Below, piece after piece: positions 46,319-60,582 of a stretch of DNA of 64,000 bases. The DNA is taken from positions 14,144,735-14,208,734 of the forward strand of contig NC_037593.1 of NCBI RefSeq assembly GCF_003073045.1, read 5' to 3'. Position numbers and translations under genes: made by a program. The DNA is from Pomacea canaliculata (taxonomy: Eukaryota > Mollusca > Gastropoda > Architaenioglossa > Ampullariidae). The notes under the pieces were generated by a model. It saw nothing but the letters and a program-made list of their open reading frames with translations. It was not told the DNA's origin and did not search any database. Numbering within the stretch: the stretch's first letter is position 1; each line of letters opens with the position of its first letter.

Positions 46319-49300
46319 TCAATCTGTCCATGTGAGACCAATAGTCTGGTACACAAAACTGTAGAAATCAACAATTTCTTCGATCTGCAAATGTTAAAAA
46401 AAAGGATGGATGTATGTTTAAATATGAAAACTTGTATCTGCTGGATTTCTTCTGACTTCTATATTAGTAAGTAGCATTGTGTCAGAGGTAAAATCAATCT
46501 GAAGAGCACAAAACACTATGACTTACTTCTTTTTAAAATATGTATTAAAAGTCAATTTATAAAGCTTAAATGACACATACCCACACATATTTCTCTAAAA
46601 GGAAGAAATCAGAGATGTCTTACATTTCACCTTGTCTATTGTTCTAAATATTCTTACCACTTTGGAAGTTGGTTTTCCAGCACCATGACCTGATTTGGTA
46701 TCTACTCGAATCAGCAAAGGGTTTGTCTGGAAGTGAACAAAACTACCAATTTATTCATAATGTTTGTCCTTCACTTTTTCACTTTCTCTCTCTCTCTCTT
46801 ACACATTTATACTTACACATCCATAACAAAAAACATCCCTGTCTGAACTGTTTTATCTACCTCCAAGGATTACACGCCTGAACTTAAACGTCTATTTTAT
46901 GTGCTTGTAAGGATATTTTTGTGTTTCTGTGAATCTCTAAATCAATGGCTGCTGTAGCAAGTAATGATGTTCACCTGGCTCTCAGCCTCTCCTAAAACAT
47001 GCTGCAGCTGGGCTATGAATTTCAGCGAGTGAAGAGGCACAACTCTGTCATCATGGTCTCCAGTTAACAGCAAGATGGCAGGGTACTGTCCCCCCTTTGG
47101 TTCTTTTGGTATTGTGTGAAGAGGAGAATACCTTAAAATCGAGAGCAATACCTCTTAATGAAGACTAAAAAATTTCTCATATTATAAATATGAACAGCTT
47201 CTTCATTACTGAAATTGTTATTTTTGATGTTTATGAAAGAAGACTCTTTATTATCACAGACATGCAAACCCACTGTATGTTTCAGTACAATCATACAATA
47301 AGTTAAGCATACACAGAAAAAAGTAATACACGAACTTGCCAATAATCGTGTTTCACATTGGTCAAGAACACTTTAGAATTCTTATCTGCTTTAATAATTT
47401 TTATAAAGGTCAAGTACCATGAAAACAGAATTAAAGAATGATTCCAGTGAAATTCATTGTTTTATTTTAAATTTTCAAAAAAACCTCACAGACCACTAGG
47501 TTAGTCAGAAACCAGATCTCTCCCTAATAGCTTACTTGATAAGCCACTGAAACTGTTGTGGATCATCAGATGATCCATAGTCAGTGATCCAGGCATGTCC
47601 TATTGTGAACTTGTGGAAACGCAGCATATCCAGCACACTGTTGCCGTCAAAAATTTTAAAATAAGAGAGATTTATCAGATAAGAATAGAATAAAAGGCAA
47701 GCTACTGATGCAATTTTAAGAATACTCCAAGATTCAAGAATTTTTGTATTCCAAGTTTGTTTGTTTTTTTCCTTGGCATTAACTCTAGGCATTACTTGCG
47801 CTTGACTATAAAATAAGTAAAAAATGTGTTTTTAGGTGGTTATGGTGAAAATTTTTGGAAGGGATCAATTTTTTTTTAAATATACTATTTTTTCAAAATA
47901 TCTTGCAGACAGTACCCAAAATCATAGATCATTTATTTTAATATTTTTGTAGAATGCAAACTGTTATGTAAATTTTCAAGCACATTCATTTTGATATCTC
48001 TTTGAAAGTCTTGGAGAAAATGTGATCAAAGTAAGGACCCAATTAGGGGAAACTCCAGAAAGTAGAAGTTTTGGGATGCCATGGTCGAGTTTGAGATAGC
48101 TAATTTTGATTTTGATACTTTCACATAAAATACATATGGTTCAGATGCATTTTTGTTGAAAATTAGTGTTTTGATGTTAAATAAATTTTTCACAGTCCTT
48201 ACCAAATTAACTTAAAGGAATTAGAAAAACTTTTTCACCACACAAGCCATCACAGGAAACATATATTTAAGAAAACCATGCACATTTTTCCAGTTTTCTC
48301 ACTCCATGGAAATGAATCCAACTTTATAACTTATTCTTTTAGCTCTAAAGGCTGCACCTACCCTACTTGGAGCACACCAGCACCAAAAAGATCAGGGCGT
48401 TGGTTCAAACATGCACCAACTAAAAGTCCACCATTAGAACCCCCGTTTATGGTAATCCTGAAATAAAAAAAAAAAAATCACAAAAATAACATCTAAAAGA
48501 AAACATGTGAAAAGAGAAATAAATCCATTTACATTATGAAAGATATTCGCTTACGTAAATGAATGTCAAAGTGTCACAAATGTCTGCCATTATTTAGCGA
48601 TGCATGATTCTTGTTGAGAACATAAAGTACTTGTCAACTTACTTTTTGGCAGTTGTGTACTTGTTGGCAATCAGAAACTCAGCAGCTGACTGGAAATCAT
48701 TGAAGCAGTTTTGTTTCTTGTCTAGAGATCCATCTTTGTGCCATGTTTCACCATATTCACTGAAAAGACGTAACAAATTTTAAAGGGAGTAGGGATTGTT
48801 AACATCGGGAATGAAAATCCCTGGTTTTTATTTTTTTTATCTTGCATGCGCACACACACAAAGAGATGGAAACACAAATATCGATATATATGTTGCCATA
48901 TCATATCAAAAGAAGAATGAATGACAAAAGTCAAAACAAGAAAAATAAAAACAACTCACTTTCCTCCACGAATGTTCGCAACAACATAGACACCTCCCAA
49001 ATGCTGCAGAAAAACTGTGCGCGAAGGTGAGAAGGAAGGAGTTATTGAGATGCTAAATCCACCATAGCCATACAGTATCACAGGGTGACTTCCATCCAGG
49101 ACTAAACCCTGATTACACAGTGAGTACACATCCAGATTAGAAGTCTAACTACAGCATTAGTACATGTACAGACACAGTTGTCAAGGTGGCATTTTGTGTT
49201 TAATGAAGAAAGAATGTTTACTCCTGAAAAGCTATGGTTGTTTGACAGTAAGTGTGGCATGATTAAACTTTTGAAATAATTGTTTCACATATTGCAGAAA

Positions 49301-52300
49301 ACTGAGGGTATTTCACCCAGCACAGTGAAAATCTGCACATAAAAACACTTTATATGTCTGTGTGTGCTATCTGCACATGCATGCATGCCTTTCTGAGTAC
49401 AGCATATGTGCCTGCTCATGCAGGCAAAAACATACATGCAGTTGGCTAATGTAAAATATGTTGTTACTATCGATTTAACACAAATCTCTGTTTGCCTATC
49501 AAGAATCCACAGAAGACTTTTATTCTAGTCCCAACCTTTTTGTGAACGAGAAACATTGGTATCTGCTTGCCATCTGTGCTAGTGAAGAACTTCTGTTCAG
49601 TTTCAAATTTGCTGGCGTCAAATCCAGTTACCCTGATCTCTCGAAAAACCTGCAATGGTCAACTCATCAGCTTACTGTCACATCATAAATTAACTATTAA
49701 TTATAAATTAATTCTAAGGTTGTTTCAAGATTTAAAGACTATTTTCACCATTACTTTTTCTTGAAATAAATATGAGAAGCTTTAGTTAACTAAGCATCTT
49801 TAAAACTGATATGAAAGATATAAGAGTTACAGAAAGTCTATCGGCAAAGCAAGTGTTTCTGATTACTTTTTGTATTTTAAAATTAAACCTAGATTCAGTG
49901 TGAACTACATATCTTAGCTGTATTCATCACATCACTCTTTTGTCTCATGCACATGCAAACCACTTGGTGACAATTTCTCTTAAATGTTTATCATACGTTT
50001 TTTTAAGCATATTGTAAGAAAAATTCTAATCATGACCTCAATCAAATGATCTTTCTTAAACAAACATAATGGCATGATATTAAAATAAAGAGTAACAATA
50101 AGACTGCAAATGTGAGATGGCATAAAAGTTCTTGCAGGTATTTCATTCCTGATACATCTAGCAAACATATGATTCTTTAAGTTGAAGAAAAAAGCATTTG
50201 TTATAAGAGTGTTATAATTCACACCATATTTGGTAAAATACACAAATGTTACTTATCCACTGAACAAATCTTAAGGCCGAGATTTAAAAATGTACTTTAT
50301 AAAAAAACTGTATCTGACAATTATAACATACCTTTGGTTCATATGTACCCTGTTGCATGTCAAGGTGATATATAGTTCCAGGTGTCAGAAATGACATGAA
50401 GTGGTAAAATATCTGGAAATCATTGATTTCAAGCCATTTTCACATTATCTGATGCATTATGAGTGCAAAAAGCCTGTTTACTACTATATTTTTGACCAAA
50501 CTGCCAAGGAATCTGCTTTTCAAAAGAGAACTTTCTTTCAGCCAGTAATTGTCAACCCATCAACACCCCCCTCTTTACTTTTCTCAAATATACCTTCCCC
50601 CTTTTCTTCTACCATCCCAAACATCTTGACAGCTTAGCCAGTTTCTACCAAAGTACATCTTCTTGATGGATACCTGTGCATCATCATCAACATCATCATC
50701 AACATAATCCTCTTGTCATCAAAATGCAACACTTTTAAGTGATCATCTTACCTTTACTCATAATAGTAAACTGTAAGCCATAGCATATTGAGTCTAGAAT
50801 TACCTTCTTGATGTGGCTTTTGCATGGAAGCTGATATTACCCCCCAAAATTTACATTTTAAGGCAATCTTTAAGTTCTGAATAAAACCATGTTATAAGAG
50901 CATCAAAACAATAAACTCTGACCTACCTCCTTATCTTTTCGTTTGCCTGAGAAACCAACTATGGAACCAACATCTAAAGGCAGCTGTGCTTCTCTTTGAC
51001 CTGTGGCAAGGTCATGTACAAACAGCTCACTCTGCACAGAGCATGACAGTGATCAAAGCCAGTGAACTATGTCATAACAGTGTTCTGCAGACTTACCAAT
51101 ATTAGCAGAAAAGATGGCCTAGCATTTGTAAATGGGGAAATAGGAAATACAAGCTTTAGTGATATCATAATAATTAATCTTTCACATAATACACACTGGC
51201 ATGTGCACGTGGGTGTGCACACACACACCCACACTCCTTCTCTCTCTCTTTCAATTACTCTTGTGTTGAACACGGCTCACCTTTACATCTCTCAGGTAGC
51301 AGACAACCAACTTTGTCTGGTTAACACAGGATACCCACTCCAGCACTGCACTCTCATCCTCGTCGATCAACGTTGACCAGTTTTCCTGCAGCAGAATAGT
51401 TCCCAATGCCTAGGATTTTCTCCAACAGAAACACACTAAGAATTTTTTTAAGCAAATGTGATCCTACCATACTACTATATATCTGCTGTAAAAGGTTATC
51501 CTTACTGGTTCAGGTCTGGTGAAGTCAATGTTGATCAGCTTATAGCGTGGAGCATTTTTGTTTGTCTTGAATGTGAAGACTGTCCCCTCATTGGCAACGT
51601 ACTGAAACATTTTAAGAAATCAAGATTAAATAGTTATTCTTTATAATTCTGAGTCCCCAAATTTTTCATTATGTATCTTTATTGCACAGAAAACTGGATT
51701 ATTGAAAGGGTAACTCTCCTGTCTGAATATGATAACATAATACTCAATGATAAAAAATATTTAGCATTATCTATCTTTGAATATTGTCTCATAAATTATA
51801 CGTTAAAGATATTGATTCAAGATTCATATTTTAAAAAGTCTAGAAGACGCTGTGCCAGTGCATCTTAAAGAAAACACTAAGATTGTTCATTTTTAATGTG
51901 GATGAGGTATCTATAATGAAAAATAACATAATTCAAACTGATAAAGGAAACATTATATTGTTTTATAAGTTTAGACACAAATACCATCCATGCACCCTAG
52001 GAATCCAAACTCCTTTTATTTAATCACTTTTTTTAGATCTATCATGTTAGTTACACTGACGGCTTACAAAGACATTGTTTCTCACCTCATACTCAGCTTC
52101 AAAGTTGTCCACAACTTTCACATAGGGCAATAGACCTGCAGCATATTTTAAACAAATGTTTTCAGAAAAGGGCACAGTCACCTATTAACTCTTTTGTTTT
52201 TGGTATGTGAGTGATGGCTCAAGCCTATTTGAAATGTGAATTCCAGTTTAAGAGAGTTAAGTGTCATAGAAGGAACAAAAAGAAGAAGCAATGAAAACAA

Positions 52301-55300
52301 AATTTCTCATTTAGCTTTCTAAACAGTCTAAGTCAAAAAAAAAAATTAAAAGGTGCAACCCGAAGCAAATGTGCAATCCTGCATTATCAAGAATAATTGT
52401 GTCTCACCATTTATGCCATCTTTGAGGTTCTGAAGGTCCACATAATAAAGTCGGTTGACAGGATCACAGCCTTCTCTTGGAGTTAAAAGGAGGTATTGGC
52501 CACAGTCTGTCACTTCTGCTCCTCTACAAAAATACATTTCAATTACACATATTAATTTTCTTGCAAAGCTAACTTACCTATAATTACATATGCTATTCTA
52601 TTTATTAACCTGCCTCCCTTACAATTCATACCTTAATATATTATAAGACACCAAACCAGCAGGTCGGCTGTGGTCTGCCACTCACAAAAAACTTTTTTTT
52701 TCTGTCATATTACAATCCAGGTGTCTCCTGAAGAACACAACTGCATACATGTGCATTTAATTAAGCATGTATGTACATGAATCCTCGTTCTCACATGCAA
52801 CCACACCATACACACACACACACACATTAAATATTCTCTCTCTTACATCATCCACTTTGGATGGTCTGGTGCCTCTGCAACCAGAACATCCTCACTTTGA
52901 TTGGTGCCGAGCCGGTGGTAATACACTTTCTGGTGCAAGTTTGTGGTAGTCTCTGTACCATCTGCCTTGCCCTCCTGTTCTGGGTAGCGCTGTAAATTAA
53001 AAGTACCATCTGAATATACACAAATGGTATTTCCACTTTTCTGATGTGGGGGCAAGGGCTGCTACTGGGATTTTCGCTAAGAGTAACAACAAACAAAGAA
53101 ATGGCATTAAATGCTGAATGTAGGAAGAGCAACAAAAACTCACTAAAAAATACTCCTTTGTCATGATGAAAAGTAATTGATATAAAAAAAACCCAATGCT
53201 TTGTTATCATGAAAAGTTACTCACATTATAAAATAGTCCTTTGTGATCATGAGTCCAGGCCATGCTGCTAAATTTCACATGTCGTAAAACATCTGACATT
53301 TCCTCTCCAGAAGGTGCTTTTTGAAACTGAAGAATCAAATAAAATTTGCAATGTCACAGAACATAAATAAATTTTGATAAGCGATAATGTAAAACTCAAA
53401 AGTATATGTACTTTGTATATTATAATAAGCTATATATATATAAACAAGAATAAGAAGTGGTTTACTGGCCAAGTGACAATGCACTTGAAATATGACTTCA
53501 TGATGGAAGAGACAGAACAAACGAAAGAATAACCGGGCCTATCCTATACATAGTTACTACCCCTCTTCCTTGCTTGCTTTTTCTTCCACACTCTCCCTGT
53601 CCATCACAGGCACAGACGCTGCCTACAGTGACTTGACATGATCCAAATATTGCAGAGCCAACCAAAGCACATATGTAAGGAGTTACAGATGGATGCTTGG
53701 TCACCTATAGGCACTGTACGCGACCCTTACAGAGTGCAAAAAGACAAATTCAACTACTAATGGTCCTGACACAAGTAATGGCTGAGTTCAGAAAGGCTTT
53801 ATATTCTGAACTACATACACTGCAAGCTGATTCTAATACTTTTTTTGTGATGAGTGGTAAGGGCTGCCAAAAACAGTGGTAAACCTTCTCTTGTACAACA
53901 TTCTCTTCCTCTGAATGTACATCTTGCTAAAATCATACTTACCTAGATTAGCCTTTGGACAGAGCATAAACAAATATTTATAAAAAAGTTGTGGGAATCC
54001 TCCATTTACAATCCAGTTCATTTGCACTTGCTGCTCACCTTGATGGTGACCCAGTCTGAGCCACTGTCACTCAGTCCATAAGCCCAGTAGGCTCCATTCT
54101 CAGAGAAAGCATGACCCTGAAGGGAGACAGTGCCATCCACTGACAGTTTGTTGGGGTCAAAAAACACACGTGGCTCTCCATCAATTGCATCTTGCACATA
54201 CATCACACTGAAACCCAAAATATTAACAAATCAACATCACATTTTCTTAATAAGTCATCTCCCTTTTCTTGCGTGTATATGAATGCATGGGCATATCTGG
54301 TAATTACACAAGCATGCCATAAAACTGCATATATACACAATTACACATATATGTAAAGATATTACAATGATTGTGGATACTATGCACTGATAAAATGAAT
54401 TTTTTGGTTAAAATACATGTTTCACGTAAATGGGAACAATTACATGTCCTGGTTCTTGTGCATGCACACACACATACACAAACACAACTGTGTGATCTTA
54501 TGTGCATACCTCTGATTTTGCAGACCAGTGTTGTGGAAATAATAGTAATGATCTCCCCGATGCATTGGACACCCATACTTGGGATAGTCCCACACTTCTG
54601 TAATCCTGTTTACAAATTAGGCACACAATTTATCACACACTCTCTGAGTTTAATGTGAGGATGAAGTACTTGTGCTATGTGTATAAATCTAAGAATTAAA
54701 TGTTGTAAAATATTGAAGGAAGGACCTTATGTTCTCAAGTGATTATATAGCAGCATCAATGAGTCAGTAATTAGAAAATTTGGACTTGATATATTCTTGA
54801 TGTTGAAAAAACTTTATCTAATAATGAATTGTTAAGCTGTGTGGTAAACCAAGAGAAAATATCTGTTTGAAGAGTGTTGGTACATAAAGATGTGGAGGTG
54901 AATGTGTGTATAAGGAAGGCAGAGATAGAATGATGGTGTAGGGGGCTGTGGTGGTAGGAGGGAGGTGAAAGGTATTATAGGGGTGTGAAACCTTATAATA
55001 TTTTCTAGTAATGTCTTTGGTGGATAATCATATGTGTATATGTGAAAATAAAGGTGAATTATGAATGAAAATTGTATAGATTGGGTATTTTCCAAGATGT
55101 GAGTAGGTTCTGGCACTCTTGTGCTTAAAGCAATAAAAGATAAGTCTATGTCTGAATTTAATGTTTTGTCATCTAACATCTCCTATCAACTGAATATATA
55201 GTATGTGTAATCCAAGGAAAGATTCAATTTTATATTAAAAAAAAAAAATTATATCGCTAAAACAATTTCAGTGAAGCCATAAAAAAAATAGACAAAAACA

Positions 55301-56780
55301 TACTGATGCTCTCTGTATCTATCGTGCACACACAAACACACATACACAGAGACGTTTAGTTACTATTTGTAAATTATAAGAATCTGCTGTTTGAGGATAA
55401 AAGTGATATATTTACTAGTTTGTATTAGTACAACCTTGACAATTTAACAGTGTATGAAAGATTAGACTTGCTAAAGATAACACTTCAGTAGGTCATACTT
55501 CATGCTATGATAGGACGTTTAAGTGCCTAGGATGGTGTCAAACACTACACTTGTTACAAAGAAAATGTGCTGATAAATAAGGGCACACATAAAGATCTGT
55601 GTCAAATTGACACTACTGTAAATGTTGGATTTAGAATACCTTTTCAGAAGTTTATCCCTGACAGGGCAAGATTCTATAAAAGGCTTTGAAATCTCATTTT
55701 GTGCATCAACAAATGCCCTTGTTTCTTCTGAGTCTGGATCCTCAAGCCATCGATATGGGTCAACTACCTGTGAAAGATAGAAAAGTATTTTTCATCTCTG
55801 CACACATATTTGCAGCAGTCACTTTATTCTACAATGTCTGAATGGATCATCAACAAATTCACCCTCTGTTATTGTTACTGCAAAGTAATGCCTTTTTAAA
55901 ACATAAACAAAACAACTGCCTTAAAAAATATTGATTATTTTTATGTATAAACTGTCAATTTACTTTTATATTGTCTGTAAATTAATAACAACCTAAGTTA
56001 AATCTCAAGAACTAACTTTAAAAGTACATTCTGAATGATTAATAAGATATGATCAAACCGACAGTTTTAGCCTCCTCTGATTACTATAAGTAACTTCACT
56101 ACACATCATTTGCTCCTTCACAAAAGTGGATTATAATATTCGTTCTGTATGCTGTTATAAAGGTATAATTTTGCAATGAAACTGTGCTGCAATTGTGAAT
56201 TAGGAAAATAAAGAAATCTTTGTGTTTGTCACAGAGTATAAGGTCAATTCCTATTTTTATCTCAAGTACGAACCTTTTTTCGGGCAAATAAAATTATCTT
56301 TTACACTAATCTCTTGATCAATGAAAATTAAGGAAGCGAAAGTGAAAAGAACTGGAAATGACAATAGCATTGCACTGCAATCTTTAACACGATCCAAAAA
56401 AATCTGTATATGTCGAAGACACTGCTTCAGCATGAGATTCCCTGAATTATGATTATTAAAGCTAAAGCAAACAGTTCTCGGGTTGAGATCGCTCTTTGAT
56501 ACGTGCTTTAGCAGTCAGGCAACACAGTCGACGAATGTAAATTGTTAACATTCAATGCGAATCATGCTGTTACCTTCATCCCGTGATAATCGTCTAAAAC
56601 CGATTCATTTCTTTGTGCCTTCGGATAAGAAAACTTTCCCATTTTTTTAAACTTGTATAAAATGCGAGGAGACTGAAGGTAGAAGGATACAAGAACGGCG
56701 AACAATGCCAAGCAGACAGCGGAAGCAACCCCGGCATCCCAGCGCATGATTCGCAGCGAAGCTGCCACATCTTCATCCAA
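46319..56780 (-). CDS. PREP: Prolyl oligopeptidase with predicted N-terminal membrane anchor
   Basis: This S9A serine peptidase cuts short peptides after proline. Twenty exons read leftwards: 56780-56574, 55767-55640, 54605-54510, 54207-54039, 53326-53225, 52989-52847, 52523-52408, 52135-52086, 51601-51506, 51385-51281, 51031-50927, 50412-50332, 49649-49536, 49108-48960, 48759-48643, 48457-48362, 47637-47536, 47131-46975, 46726-46658 and 46384-46319. Phases agree and give 755 codons. The N-terminal domain has [19 protein letters not shown], and beta-propeller stretches ([26 protein letters not shown]) follow. The hydrolase domain carries the triad Ser600 (GGSNGGLL), Asp687 (GDHDDRVVP) and His725 (SGHGAGKP). 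Methionine 47 (MGKFSYP) matches the usual start and would give the family's normal 709 residues. Before it lie 46 in-frame codons with a hydrophobic helix ([20 protein letters not shown]), so a membrane form is predicted from the first ATG. The gene is head to head with PTRHD1. Confidence 0.96.
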
Positions 56781-56979
56781 TCAAATAAGCGGAAAATATT
56801 AGAACTTACACATGGGTCTAATTTTATCCAATAAAAATGCAGGACGATCTTCACTGCGAGATCATACAAAATGGCGTTTATGTTGCTTTCGTTTTGACAA
56901 TCGATATCTACATTTTATACTTGGACATCGTTTCTTTTTATGAACACGAACTGGAACTATTATCTGTTAAAACCTAACA
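56781..56979. promoter_or_regulatory. Probable bidirectional promoter of PREP and PTRHD1
   Basis: Only 199 bp separate the start codons of two divergent genes, so one shared promoter is likely. The gap contains ATCCAATAAA (a CCAAT box on the plus strand) near 56827 and AAAATGGCG (YY1-like) near 56871. No TATA box stands at a suitable distance for either gene. Transcription starts are not known; if the PREP start lies left of 56780, only the internal methionine would be used. Confidence 0.7.
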
Positions 56980-58178
56980 ATGACGAGTATCGTTCAGTAT
57001 GTCGTTGTTCGTAGTGATCTGGTCAAAACGAAGAAGTGGCCACTAGGGGCTCTCATAGCACAAGCCTGTCATGCTAGTTCTGCTGCCATTCATCTCTTTT
57101 ATAAGACTCAACACACACAGGAGTATCTGTCTGATTTGGACCGTATGCATAAAGTTGTATTGGAGGTATTGTTATTCGTACACCTGTTTATATGAATGTT
57201 GTATACTGATTTATTACAACCTTTCCTGTCACGTCAATAGCCTACACCATGAATGTGTTCCCTTATTTATCAGCACATTTTCTTTGTAACAAGTGTAGTG
57301 CTTGACACCATCCTAGGCACTTAAACATCCCATCATAACATGAAGTATGACTTACTGAATTGTTATCTTCAGCAAGTCTTTCAAACACGGGGAACGGGGA
57401 TATAAGTTCGTGCTTACACAAAATCAACTTGTGCAATATGTGCATACACATCATGAGGTCGGAGGGAGACCAGTAGTGTTTGGATTTGTGTTGGTTGATT
57501 GGTTTGATAAGAAAATGTTACTACCTGCAGACCATATTTTGCATAAATAGATAATGTTAAGGAATCATATGCAGACCTGTCTACCCTTAATGGTTAGCCA
57601 GATACATTATGAGAAATCCTCGCTATTGTGGTAATTATGTCTAAGGCCAAAAAAATATGGGAATTATTTTACAACTTTGTTTTTTATTTCTTTCTTCTTT
57701 AGATGTTTAGTTTATTTCTTGCAGTTGGATAGCTTTCAAGCAGTTGTCCATTTGCTAGCTCTGAATATTTTTTGTGCACGATACAGCTGGTGAGACCAAA
57801 GGGAAGGGGATTATTTTCCCAGATCTGGGGGAATACAGTTTTGTAGATAGTTTACCCAAACATTAGGAAAACAAAATATGCAACTCATTCATCCTTAAGA
57901 CTGGTGACATAAATACTCAAACAAAGATGAACAGACATGTAAGTAAATAAACATATGTATGTAATATATCTTGTATGATCCACTGAATGTATGCCCCTGT
58001 CTTTCAGGCCAAAGATGAAGAAAGCCTGAAGGAACTGTCTCAAATTCTTACCACGTCTCAGGTTGACTTTAAGCTGTGGGTAGAACAGCCAGAGAACTTT
58101 CCTACCTGCCTAGCCACACGGCCATACCCTAAAGAGGAAATTCAGCAGTACTTCAAACAGTTTAAACTAATGAAATAA
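56980..58178 (+). CDS. PTRHD1: PTRHD1, PTH2-fold peptidyl-tRNA hydrolase domain protein
   Basis: This is a small cytosolic protein of the Pth2 fold; family members are named putative peptidyl-tRNA hydrolases, but activity and substrate of this branch are poorly established. Exon 1 (56980-57165) and exon 2 (58008-58178) join in phase 0 to give 118 codons, near the human 140 without its longer N-terminus. Conserved stretches are VQYVVVRSDL, WPLGALIAQACHASSAAIH, LDRMHKVVLE, LWVEQPENFPTCLATRPYPKEE and a lysine-rich end. The introns use GTATTG and TTTCAG. An AATAAA overlaps the stop codon. The start methionine is the only one before the conserved VQY block. It shares a 199-bp 5' gap with PREP on the opposite strand. 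Confidence 0.95.
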
Positions 58179-60580
58179 AGTGCGATGTTTTGAGCTAGCA
58201 GTTGTGATGACATTTTCAAATGCCTTGCATGTCCACAAATGCATGTATAGGAAGGATGGTGGGAAGATGTGGGTGAGGAAAATAGAACTCTTCTGTTTAC
58301 AATCACATCAATATTATTCTGTTCAAACTTACATTAATATTGTTATGCCTAAACTGGAAGAACTGTATGTCACCAAGTATCAAGAGGTGGATGAATGTTT
58401 CATGAATGGTTCTCTGCTGTAACATTATTTCTTTTAACAGGTTATTAAGATTGAAATAACACACGTACATACTTTTATTTGCAAGTAAATCAGTTTATAA
58501 AGACCAGTCTATGATACAATTTTGAACTACAAACAGTGAAGCCTTTAATAATACTACACAATCATTTCTACTAGTATAGTTGCCTATTCCGTTTAACAGA
58601 GTAACCAGGCAATGTGTTAGTATGGAGTGCAGTGTGCCTAAATTTGCATTGCATTGTAAGAGTCCCATATCCTAGAGACAGGGTGCAACGGTTAACGCCT
58701 GTGACCAATACAGTGAGCATTGGCTATCTTGGGTTCAGATCTCATCTCTGGCACACTTCTTTCTCTGCATGCGGCATCTGTTTACAAGGCTGGCTGCTTT
58801 GCCGTGTCAGCCTTAGTTGCTACCAATTTTTCTCCCTCCCACCTCCTAGGGGCAATTAACATAAGTGGTTAACTGGGACTTAATCACAGCATGTGAAGAA
58901 TAGAAGGCAACCGTCTTCTTTCTTCTGCCTTAAGCAAACAAATCAGGCAGTCTTGGTGTTTGGTAGGCAAGGTTCTCCAGTCAAAGGAACAGGCGAGCCT
59001 TTAACTAGTAACCTTCCTCTCCGGATTTGATGTGTGCAGCTAGCAGCAGACTCATATGTTAACTTTTCAAAAAGGCGAAAATGGAGTGTTTGGTTTCTCA
59101 GAGAAAAGGAGACTAAATTGGAACTGAATTAGATTTACCAAATGGACATTTGCCGACTGAGTTCATCATTTACACTCTTTTAAAATTAGTCTCTTGTTCA
59201 TTTTTTTCTGTTGCAAAATAGTGCTAATCCATCGGTGGCATGTTAAATATTTTGTTGAGTTTGTACTTAAGTTTTTACTTTGATGCTATATAGTTGCACT
59301 CTCAGTACAAAGGCCCGCCTGGTCAGGGAGATGAAGGAAATCAATATCACAGGCTGCTGCTGGGTCCGCCTACAGTGCTTCTCATTGTGTGGAGGAGATA
59401 ACATAGTCATAAAAAACTGCTCTGGAAGCTACATGGCAAGAAGCAAGAGCTGGACATTTTCTTCAAGCACACTAATCCATATGTAGTGGGACAGACGCAT
59501 TCTCCACAAAATGATTTCACGCACACACACACACACATGCCCTTTATGCAAATGTTCGAAAAGGGGCTGAAGAACTTTAAGCATAAAAAATAAGTAGTCA
59601 AAGTAACATCTTTACTAAATTAGTATGATAATGACAGCCTTATTATGCATTTTTATGTATGTCATGTGAGCCAGTCACATCTCTGAGAATTTCTGATGGA
59701 TACAAGAAGTGGTGAAGACAGAATGATAATGAAATAAAAGAACAAGTTCTTAACAGTTGTTACTGGAGAACTAAATTCTTTAATGAACACTCGCGAAGAA
59801 AGATTTTCCTGGAGAAAATATTATTGTATAAGGAAACAGACCTCACAGCTAAGGTTCTGTTAGGGACATCGGCGTTTCACCAGAGGGCTGTAGGAGCAAT
59901 ATCAATGGAAATGACATTAGCAAGACAAGAGTCTGAGGGACAATGAATTATTGTGCTGGGCGCTAGAATAATATGACACGCGATGCGTATTATGCTCATT
60001 GGAGTACCAGCGACACTTCGTATTTTTACTGATGTGGATAACTGATTATAGTTTGCACTAAGACGCTAGTCAAAGTAAATAAAGACTTTCCTTTTGTAAA
60101 ACTCTTTTCTCCAGCACCAGATAAAAATTTCACACACACACCTTTAGGGTATGAATCAATTACACTTTCACACGCAGAGGATTGCACCTGGAAAAACTAC
60201 AAATGTCATATTAAGGAATATGTTTCTGATCCGAACTCGCTTCACCCTATTCTCCATGTGACAGGCGCTTTAGACACTTCAACACCAGAAAAAAATCCAG
60301 AAAGGAACACAGAAAATATTAATGGAAAACACATCGATCGGGAAAGAACTAAAACAAAACAGAAAATGTCCAGAGCATGACACATTTCGCAAGGGAAGTC
60401 ATCATCCTCGCCAATGGCGGAAAGACGTCAAGCTGTCGGACAGCGCGACTGTCGGAGGAATGAGCGGACATCGCCCCAAAGATCACGTGATTGTACAATG
60501 TTGTGTCTACACCCGATGAAAGTTATCGATCCTATATAATGAGTACATGAAGCAGACTCCTTCTCTTGTCGCTAGGTGAT
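58179..60580. other. PTRHD1 3' flank and spacer with SINE-like repeat
   Basis: The early part may be an extended 3' UTR of PTRHD1. An 80-codon frame at 58180-58422 follows its stop but has no known motif. A tRNA-derived repeat lies at about 58670-58750. A CA run lies at 59520-59537. No further gene was recognised. Confidence 0.5.
58674..58752 (+). repeat. tRNA-derived SINE-like head
   Basis: GGGTGCAACGGTTAACGC resembles a Pol III A box, and CTTGGGTTCAGATCTCATC about 45 bases later resembles a B box. Together they match the tRNA-like head of molluscan SINEs. Sequence to about 58930 may be its body. The cloverleaf looks degenerate and the anticodon arm is unclear, so it is not called a tRNA gene. 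Confidence 0.6.
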
Positions 60581-60582
60581 CA

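Noticed and set aside
58674-58752. Functional tRNA gene
   Set aside because: A- and B-box-like motifs are present, but the B box is altered, the cloverleaf is poor and it continues into a repeat body; SINE-like is more likely.
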